Shown: piece by piece, positions 55,871-64,000 of the stretch | Layout: each line of letters begins with the position of its first letter | How positions within the stretch are numbered: position 1 is the first letter of the stretch | DNA from: Plutella xylostella | Lineage: Eukaryota; Arthropoda; Insecta; Lepidoptera; Plutellidae | Assembly (NCBI RefSeq): GCF_932276165.1 | Contig: NC_064009.1 | Location: 10,416,001-10,480,000 of the forward strand | DNA length: 64,000 nt | Reading direction: 5' to 3' | Notes under the pieces: generated by a model | What the model saw: the letters and a program-made list of their open reading frames with translations, nothing else | Told to the model about the DNA's origin: nothing | The model's database searches: none | Position numbers and translations under genes: made by a program

Positions 55871-57633
55871 ATTTATTTTTCAACCAACATGGATCTAAGT
55901 GTTAGTAATACATGTACTTACAAAAACAATCACACGACTTAGACATCTATTGTTAGTATAAAAAAAACTTGTACTTAACTACATTAATATTCCTGTGTAT
56001 TCTTGGATTTTATTTGAATGCTGGTGATGACATCTCATTCCGTCGTTTTCTTATCACTCCGTTCCTATCTAAGTTTTGTTATCCATTATTATGTTTCTCT
56101 TCCACTTAATTAAGTTTTATCTCTTTAGCACCGAGTACTGACCTCATTTCTTGTTCCTTATTAGATAACAGCATTATTCTTGTGGAAAGGATTTTTACAT
56201 AAGCACTAAGGACGTAAAGTACCTAAGTATAACTATTCTGATATTTTTCTTACGCTTATCATCTGTTTCGGCATCGGCAAAGTATGAAAAGTCATTAGCG
56301 CTTATAAGTTTCCAGCTTTCTTTCTGTATACGGCCTTATACTTTAAGAATGCGGTAGGAATAAGGTAGAGTATACTTTCGTTGTTACAAAAAAATAAAAA
56401 CCTCGTTTTGTTGTTCTAATTAAATTTTGATGATCCAATGACCCAAGCTCGGCGCACCCACGGCTGATTCATAACTATATCATGCGAAGAATGTAATGGT
56501 GCAGAAAATGAAAGTTCTCATCCAATGCACGGGGCACGGGTGATGACCATATGAGTCATCCTCACCTCACATGAACATAAACAAATGTCCACCACCCACC
56601 ACACACAACGTGAAAAAGCTTTGTCAATATTTACTTGCCAACACCGCCAAGATTTTTCAAAACAAACTTTTCAGAAACCAGTCGAAATGGATGCAAAAAA
56701 ATGCCATTATTAGGTAAAAATAAGTGATAATGTCGGCAAAAGTCACAGAAATCATTGAGATAGAAGAGAATGCCGCTCGTTTTAGTTCGGGGCAAAGTCG
56801 TCGTTATTTTAGGAGTCTCTGTGTCGGTCCCAGCAGGGTGGGTCTACACTGGGTCCTTCGCCACAGGGGGCCCTGTTTGTATTGCGATGCTCTCTAGACG
56901 GCATCTTTATTGACAGCTACTTGAAACATCTGCATCTAGGCATCTAAACTCGCTAGCAATGAAAACGTTCCAGTGACAATGACAATAGCACCAAATTACT
57001 CCTAATAAAAAAAGCTATAATATTGAGAGCTCTGATTGGCGGTGGCGGTGGATAAGTAAAGCCAGACAATATCTATAACCAAAGTTGTTTCAGGAGGTTT
57101 TGTTTTTAAAAAAACTGTATTTTATAATGTAAGTAATATAAGTAAATGTTCATAATAATAATTTAAGTAACTTTTAAATATAATCCAACCCTCCCTACCT
57201 TCATTCCTTTTTTAAATAGACTCCAAAGTTAAACTCAGAAACGTGCTGCACGCAGTCCAAAACAAAACTAGGGAATCGGCTGACAAACTGAATTTATTGC
57301 TCGAAACGGCCCAGTAAGATACTCTGACATTTTAACTGCACCCGAGTCAATTTCATGAATGATTTAAGTCGCGTTTTGTTTACAATTGGATCACCCAGTT
57401 TACAATAACGGTGGTATTTTTAGTTGCTCAGCAATTTCCCAGTTGAGTGGGTAAGTTGTTCTCTTGCCTTGTGAGTCGTTGTTGTGTGTTCGTCGTCTGT
57501 TGCTGCAACGGTACGCGTAACTGCACTTGTAACAACACTGGTGTACTTGCAACATTATACCTCTAGAGTCTAGAGTACCATATTGTTAGTAAAATCTATG
57601 GAATATCAGATATCATAGAGATTCTCTCTATAT
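55871..57633. other. Intergenic
   Basis: AT-rich, with the AGCAATGAAAACGTTCCAGT motif at 56954-56974. No coding signal recognised. Confidence 0.35.
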
Positions 57634-57664
57634 AAATCTTCTTCTCTATTAGAGAAGAAGATTT
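57634..57664. other. Short perfect hairpin
   Basis: 14-bp arms AAATCTTCTTCTCT / AGAGAAGAAGATTT separated by ATT. Function unknown. Confidence 0.6.
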
Positions 57665-57689
57665 AGATATGTATCCTAGATCGTGATGC

Positions 57690-58110
57690 CTCCTTTCGTG
57701 GGATCTAAGTCCAGCATTTCCAGCAATCAATAAAATATTGACCGATGATGATGATAATACACGTCATAATATTATGAGGTATAGTCGTATAACTTAATAT
57801 CTTTCCAGTCGAGACAAGAACAGGACAAGAACTAAGAATACGGATGCCAGTGACGAATCCAGTTGGTGCAGCCACAACCGTGAAACTACGAATGTGAATG
57901 GTAATGTTAATGTTGCTAATGATGACGCAGAATACGTCGAACACGATACAGAAAACGTTAAAACACCATTATAATATGAAATTAAACGTCTTGTATCCAA
58001 AATAACACGATCCGAGTATACAGAGGCAGTTAAAATAATGGGTGAGTTGTGTGAGTACATTAATGACCTGAAAAACAGAAATAATTCCTCCAGTCCCTGA
58101 GGCAATGCAA
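57690..58110 (+). pseudogene. Possible retroelement coding remnant
   Basis: Broken + frame with N-V-N-G-N-V-N-V-A-N-D-D-A-E-Y-V and, after a stop, K-R-L-V-S-K-I-T-R-S-E-Y-T-E-A-V-K-I. A decayed RTE-like end CGATGATGATGATAATAC precedes it. Assignment is a guess. Confidence 0.25.
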
Positions 58111-58830
58111 TAGGGGGAAGGTGACAGATATAAGAATAATGAAAGAGCTATTTATAGAAACTCGTTTTGCAGGGATAGATAATATAGGTCGCACTAAGCG
58201 TACTTTAACTTTAGAATGAAAAACTCACGTAAAGATAGGTAGATTGGTATTTGTCGATGATATTTCCTGTAGCTCGAGTAGATATTTCTCAAAAAATAAA
58301 ACTAAGAATTTCTCTTCGTTTGTTTATTTTGGCTTAGAAGAGACTTCGGGAAATAACATTAAACATTAATAGAATTTCAGAAGATTATAGGTACATCATA
58401 GGTATTCGGGAGCTGGAACAAAAAAACAGCTGCCTATGGATACAAATATTGGATATTGAATATAATAATAATATAGTAAGTACTTATAGGATAATGATTG
58501 AATATAGATAGTAGGTAGGTAGTAATTTTGATCATGAACAATAGGGATCCTTATACAATTAGGTAATCATTTTATTAATCTCATGGGTCCTTTACCTCGT
58601 AAGTAGGTACGTAGTAGGTAAGAGCCCTTATGTCGATGAAACCTTAAAATATTGCACTGGAGCTTGACACGGGCCTACCTACTGAAAAGGGACAAATTTA
58701 ATATTCTATTCTGAACACCTATTTATGTTTAGAAAAAAATAACTGGACCAAAATAATACTAGGTACAGTAGGTAGGTAGTAGGTACATCGATCTCGCACG
58801 AAAACGGAACCTCATTTACCTCACAGAATG
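58111..58830. other. Intergenic
   Basis: AT-rich with several GTAGGTAGGTAGTAGGTA-like runs (about 58510-58790). No gene seen. Confidence 0.35.
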
Positions 58831-58859
58831 TTATACGTTCGTTATCATATCAGCGTCAA

Positions 58860-59263
58860 TGGAACAAGGATGGTTCGACGCCCCTCGGAGCGACGCGCCC
58901 CCGCCCGCGCCCCGCGGCACCCCGCGTGCCCCCGCGCCCCGCGCCGCTCTCCTCTGCAGTCAGTTGCCCCCCGACTGCCGAGCGGTACGCACGTCGAACG
59001 GAAACAAAAGCTTACCGCAACCCGAGCTTTTACACAAATTATCATGAAGTGCCATCTGTTTCTCAAAGTTACATCCTCATTTTGAACTAGTGCAAGTGAA
59101 ACAGTGTTTTTTTCGATAATTAGTCTGATTCATCTCGAATCTGCCAACGGTGGTTATTGTTGACGGGCCAGTTGTGTCAGTTCCGTTTACTTTATCTCGG
59201 TAGGCGATGTTTATGCCCATCTGTGGGATGTTACCGAGGGATTAGAACCTTTGTCGGTTTACA
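58860..59263 (+). promoter_or_regulatory. CpG-rich promoter and non-coding first exon of a + strand gene
   Basis: 58885-58990 is unusually rich in CG dinucleotides and C runs for this window. TCAGT at 58960-58964 is a possible initiator. The region then reads like a 5' UTR (GTGCAAGTGAAACAGTG) and ends at a good donor, ACAG|GTACGT, with the last exon base near 59264. No protein is credible here; downstream exons lie outside the window. Confidence 0.4.
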
Positions 59264-59264
59264 G

Positions 59265-62200
59265 GTACGTTATTCTGATACTTTTATTTGTTTGCCTGCT
59301 TTGTAGTTTAGTGTGTGGCTCTTTTAAGAAATGTCATTGCAAAAATGAGTATTCTTCTAACCTTAAAAGCTTGATTAACTTGATTCATGCATGCTTGCTT
59401 GCTAACAATACTAATGACCTCTTATTCTCAATCTATGCTCCTACAGTTTACACTGAAGGGTATTTTAATTAATAGCCATAGAAGAGGCAAGAGGGTCGTC
59501 GATGACATAAATATTTAATTAGCCCATGATGCCGGACAAGGAGAGGAATAGGATGAAGCGAGAGAGGAAGTAGCAAACAACTGAACTCGGCGAGGGGTTG
59601 CAACCGGCCGCTCTAGGGGAGAGATCCGTGGGACTGCCACACCGGAGTTATTCCCGAAATAGACATGGCTGCTTTAATTTTAATCACTTACCTACAAATA
59701 TCTCGCAATATTGTTGTGCTAGGCAGTGTTTAACATTCCAATGTTCTTAAACGTTATCTCTGTCTAAAGTTTATAATTTCTGTACAAATATTTTCTTTTG
59801 ACTCATTGTTATTTGTTATACAAACCAATATTGAAATTTAATAATATGATGTGCCCAATACTGGTACCCAATGTAACTTTATGTAAACTAGCACAAAGCC
59901 TTAAATGATTGGCCCTCAACTACAGTTTAGCAGCTAAGATAAGACGGCTATCAAGCGTGTCTCAACTTGCATTGAATTGTTTAGACATGGCCGCCTTTAT
60001 TTGTCCAGGGAGGGAGACCCTGAATAAATACACCATGAGATTAGTTTGTAACCACTTCCAGTTGGTAGGCCCAATTTGTCTCCACAGGTTTCAGTATGAA
60101 TTAAAACATATTTAAATCCAGATTAACTACTTTATATGGAGAAACGGATGGTGTAATATTATAATGCCTATACAATTACGGTATATTGCTGTTTAGAGAA
60201 TTGCAATTTCATGTAAAAAGTAAAAGCGGTTTGTTATTTTTATAATCGCTGGACGATAAGAGATTTTGAATACTGATACTATCGTAAACAATCTCTTCCA
60301 TTAAATGTTTGATTTGATGAGTAACGCTGTTTGTATTATCTTAATATTTATTACTATCTATCAGTTTGATAACGTATCATTAACAACATATAATAATTAT
60401 TGCAGAATGAAATATTTGAATAGGTACTTTTGAAAATTACAAGTTGACTTTATGTTGTTGCGTGCGTTTTAACTTACTGTATAACATATACCTTACTTGG
60501 GTACTAACCTCTTATTAATTTTTACTATAAGATCAATTGCTTTTTAACTGAAAAAAACTTATACCTAATTGTAATTTTTATCGTTTTTGTAAATGCCAGA
60601 CATGCGTAAACTTTGTGAATAAAACCATTTTATTTTTTGATAACATACTCGATTTGATTCGGTACGGTGTGAAGAACTGATTGGCTTAGCTAGTCTCTAT
60701 GCTATTTATTTCGTGTTATATGAACTTTGTTTGCTAGTTATTCAAGCTAGACTTATTATAAAACAGTTGTCAATTGAATCGCAAAACATCTCAATCATTA
60801 TTATGTCCATTGTCTGCAACTCTGTAATAATTTCCATCACTTACAGTCAATGATGGGTCGTTGATCCATTGCAGCTAGGGCAGTCAATAGTCAATATTTA
60901 CACTGGAATTATTGTCCTTGTCAATCATAATAATGCAATCGATTTATAGTTATTTTATGTAACTTGCTTAATTCGCGTATAAATTCATCATTTTATACTG
61001 TGATTATTTATTGCATGATCACCCAAATCAGTATATTGTTTTAGGTACCATCCACATCTTATGTCGTACAAGCGTCAATAGTTTTCAAGTTACACTCACG
61101 AAATTATTGTTTGTAAATCAGGTTTACTCGCCATACTCTAGAAATTATACTGTATGGTTCAGATAAGTAACACGTAGATAGGTAGGCGTACTTCAATGAT
61201 CGAGTGAGCTGAATGCACGGCCGCGCTCAGATACGCTTTCCGAATAGTTGCCGCTTTTAACGCGTTAATTATTTTTAATTGACCAGAAACCAATTTCATC
61301 TTCCAGCAGTGATCCGGCGCTAATGTCCCGTGCAATGACGTGCTATATGAAACATCTAAAACTAAGTTTTTCCATAACATAACTATGTATAATTAGATAA
61401 TTACACTTGTATTAGGGTTAATGTTTATTTTGTCGGTATCTTTGCTCTCAACTGTATTTTCTGCTCTGTTTATATGCTGTGATTGATCACTTCTTTTCAT
61501 TGGAGGCCATTTTTCTTTATGGTGATTTAATCCTCAGCATTGTAAGGGAGCTTCTCGACATTGCTTTTGTTAATGTTTTATTCTTTAGTATTATGTCTAG
61601 TGTCTGCCTCTAGAATGCATATTAGTCATGGCATTTCTAATTACACCAACAAAATAAACAGTTGGATCAAAGGTCACCGACCTGTCTATGAGTTTTTGTT
61701 TGCCATTAATATTTATACCTGCGAGATCCCTAATATTTATAGCTTTGATAAAATAAACTCGCACGGTGTTACCCATTTCTTCTTAGTCTTAGCATAGTGT
61801 TAATTAGCCACCCATTCTGTAAATCATATCAATCATAAATTAACTGTAGGTTCAGTAATAAAATAAGTAGGTACGTAAATAATAATTTAATACTTTGACT
61901 AGAGAAAAGTCATTATTGCAACTTATTGTAAATCTATTGGGTGCAAATGGAATACGTTAAGCCATAGCCACCAATAACAATCTTTCGTACTGTCGTACCG
62001 TCTGGTGGAATGCGATCAATATCTGACGAACGCGACGAGCTTCACCACGATAGTGTCTCGCATCGTAGCCACCATTTCCTGCCCGCAGGCTGCATCTATT
62101 TTATATGGAAATTGATGGAGATGGGCTGAACCGTCCGTGCCTTTTGTATTGTGCACCTTCCGATTTGAATTTACGATTCTCCGGGACAAACAGTGTCGCG

Positions 62201-62823
62201 AGCGTTGGACCCCGAACGCTCAATATTCAACAGTGGAGCGTTCAGCCCACGTTGCCGGTTCATTGCCCACACACATGTGGATAGGCCTTCATTATCAGCG
62301 GGCGGGAGGCGTGAGGGCAACTACGGACGTGGGACGTCGGCAAGTCGTTGCGAAACTTCCACGAACACTCCTGACCCCAGCGCGTCCTCAGCATGTCTAA
62401 TGATCTTGACACTAATACAATCCAACCATGTCTTATCTACATACTATGACTGCACCGTTCTCAGATCAAAGATTTCTCAATGCGGACAACGAATGTAATT
62501 GAATGCCTCGCTGATGATTTGTGACATCGGGTGCCATGGGAACTAGTCAAGAGTTTGTCTAGTTAGCTCCTTCAATGGCCCATGTTGGTACTTGAATGGA
62601 CAGAACAATGTCATCACCTTGTCGCTCAGCAGATTAAGCTGGTTAGGTGGCGATATCTTGCATCGATCGCCTGTCAGTGCATGTAGGTAGGAGATCTCAT
62701 CAACTATATTTCGCAATGTAATGTAATAGCGGGACATTGGTTCACGGACACTATGAAAGCAAATTTGAATGATGAAGATGCGTAAAAACTATAGACTTAG
62801 TATATACTTACGCCAGTATATAC
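59265..62823. other. Likely first intron (or intergenic), few repeats
   Basis: No interspersed repeats that I recognise, unlike most of the window. Some stretches (59870-60115, 61190-61350, 62000-62400) are more balanced in composition and could be conserved regulatory DNA. No coding exon is evident. Confidence 0.35.
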
Positions 62824-62976
62824 TAACCCCCTTATTCATAGAGAAGTTACAGAACGTTTTAACTAATAAACTGTTTTGTCCCTCTCCGACAAAGAACAAT
62901 ATGGTCTTTGACAGAGAGGGACAAAACAGCATATTAGTTAAAACGTCTTGTAACTTTTCTATGAATAAGGGGGTAA
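62824..62976. mobile_element. Fold-back MITE with TAA duplication
   Basis: 62827-62973 (147 bp) is almost entirely two inverted arms of about 70 bp: CCCCCTTATTCATAG, GTTTTAACTAATA, TGTTTTGTCCCTCTC, and their inverse. TAA at 62824-62826 and 62974-62976 indicates PIF/Harbinger-type mobilisation. Confidence 0.85.
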
Positions 62977-64000
62977 GTCTATGGCAAAAACTGTTTCTCC
63001 TTCATGCATGTAAAGGGTGTCGGTGTCATGGAAACAATTTCGAACAAAGTTTGATGCACATGTGAATGCCATTTTGCTTCAAAAATAAAATAGCAATTTA
63101 CATTTCGGCTGGGAAATTCCGTCGATTATATTTTGTATTATTTGCGTTGACGGAAGCGTGGCTCGTGATGGCCGGTGATTACTGTTTATTGCAGCTTAGC
63201 GATCGCATTAGGCGGTTCTCGGAACTGGAAGTTATTATTTACATGTTTAGATGTACTTTACGGTCGTACGAACTACGAATAGTCATTACTCAGAGGTTCC
63301 AAGGATGCCACCGTGTCTATTAGAGGAATTTCAATGTTGCGTCGCTACCTAACGGATCCGAGATGTTTGTATGTGATTGCCTCTAATTACTCTCAGTTGA
63401 ATGACCAAGGCTGCGGCAAATTATATCCAGTTAATAAGCAAGTTCTTATACATGTGACATTAAAAAGGATATTTTAGTGACATTCAAAGGTGAAAGCCCC
63501 GGTTCACCATGCCCCACATAAAAGTATTCGCTAAATGGAGCAAGACACGAAATACTGGTTTATAATAGGATTTGAATTGACTCTTAAAATACTAATTACT
63601 AATGGATAGCGGATCCGCATTTTACTAAGCTATTACTTAATTACAAAATAGAAATAACTACCTCTTCTTAAACTCGTAAAAAAGGTTATTAGCCTCAAGT
63701 CTGGCCTCCCATTAGTAACTTTCAAGTATACCTAGCTAATAAGGGAATAGTTGTAAGTAACAGTTTTAATACCCACAATTTTTAATAGGAAGCGTGGGAA
63801 TCGAAAGCGTTTATTCGTCTCAATCGATTCATTCGGAATTAACGCTGATCTGTTCAAGTGGGCGTCATCCACACTGAGATTAAACTAGCTGTTGCCCGTA
63901 AGGCCCTTTTACCTAAAAAAGTTTTCCTGTAGGAATTCCGCTATAAAAAATATCATATATGTGTTAATCCAGGGTTTCATATTCTAACAAATATTTTTTT
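62977..64000. other. Unassigned sequence to the window end
   Basis: Balanced to AT-rich, no recognisable gene or repeat. An 85-codon open frame at 63066-63323 has no family features and I do not call it. Confidence 0.3.

Noticed and set aside
58828..59085. Pro/Ala/Arg-rich frames in the CpG-rich block
   Set aside because: Three overlapping frames are open at once because of high GC; more likely 5' untranslated exon.

Overview
The window looks like genomic DNA of a moth or butterfly. It is AT-rich and intron-rich. Arthropod TATA + TCAGT promoters are visible. Remnants of an RTE-type retroelement with the 3' tail typical of Lepidoptera, (GATGAT)n after a W-T-D-D-L-R...W-R-S-L-G coding end, occur throughout, together with tRNA-headed SINEs, fold-back MITEs and a lepidopteran-style cuticle protein with KKRSAP repeats. 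I could run no database search; names rest on recognising sequence families by eye.

Layout. (1) 1-6955, + strand: last five exons of a membrane protein whose only visible membrane segment is followed by a basic helix and an acidic tail; it may be the C-terminus of a TMC (transmembrane channel-like) protein. Its first visible intron holds a complete cuticle protein gene on the opposite strand (1528-2235), its second a CR1-like LINE sitting inside a short inverted-repeat element, and its fourth two adjoining SINEs. (2) 7018-15486: two tandem copies of one inverted-repeat DNA element sharing the trinucleotide TAA. Copy 1 carries a SINE; copy 2 carries a nearly intact 5.2-kb LINE with ORF1, endonuclease, reverse transcriptase and RNase H, plus an RTE 3' end. 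(3) 15954-20015: a tail-to-tail housekeeping pair, an MTCH2-like outer mitochondrial membrane protein (+) and UTP6, a component of the SSU processome (-, 8 exons). (4) 20250-21245: two inverted-repeat elements. (5) 22377-42581, - strand: a complete 14-exon TONSL gene (replication-fork repair; TPR, acidic, ankyrin, ubiquitin-like and leucine-rich repeat regions, predicted 1467 aa). Its 9.8-kb intron 12 contains a 172-bp inverted repeat with inward-pointing core promoters, a 58/51-bp minisatellite, a broken transposase-like gene split by a hAT-like element, a reverse-oriented SINE, a small unrecognised three-exon gene and a LINE 3' part. (6) 45043-45706: a promoter and a coding first exon on the - strand, held between inverted repeats. 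(7) 45.7-58.8 kb: gene-poor DNA with several well-delimited non-autonomous elements; one (52231-52988) is built almost wholly from a degenerate 15-bp repeat. (8) 58.8-64 kb: a CpG-rich block and probable first exon of a + strand gene, then about 4.7 kb of likely intron with few repeats.

How the genes relate: UTP6 (ribosome biogenesis), the MTCH2-like protein (mitochondrial outer membrane) and TONSL (replication repair) are unrelated housekeeping genes; I see no pathway cluster. The most striking content is layered transposon history with intact target duplications, and the inverted-repeat promoter structure inside TONSL intron 12.
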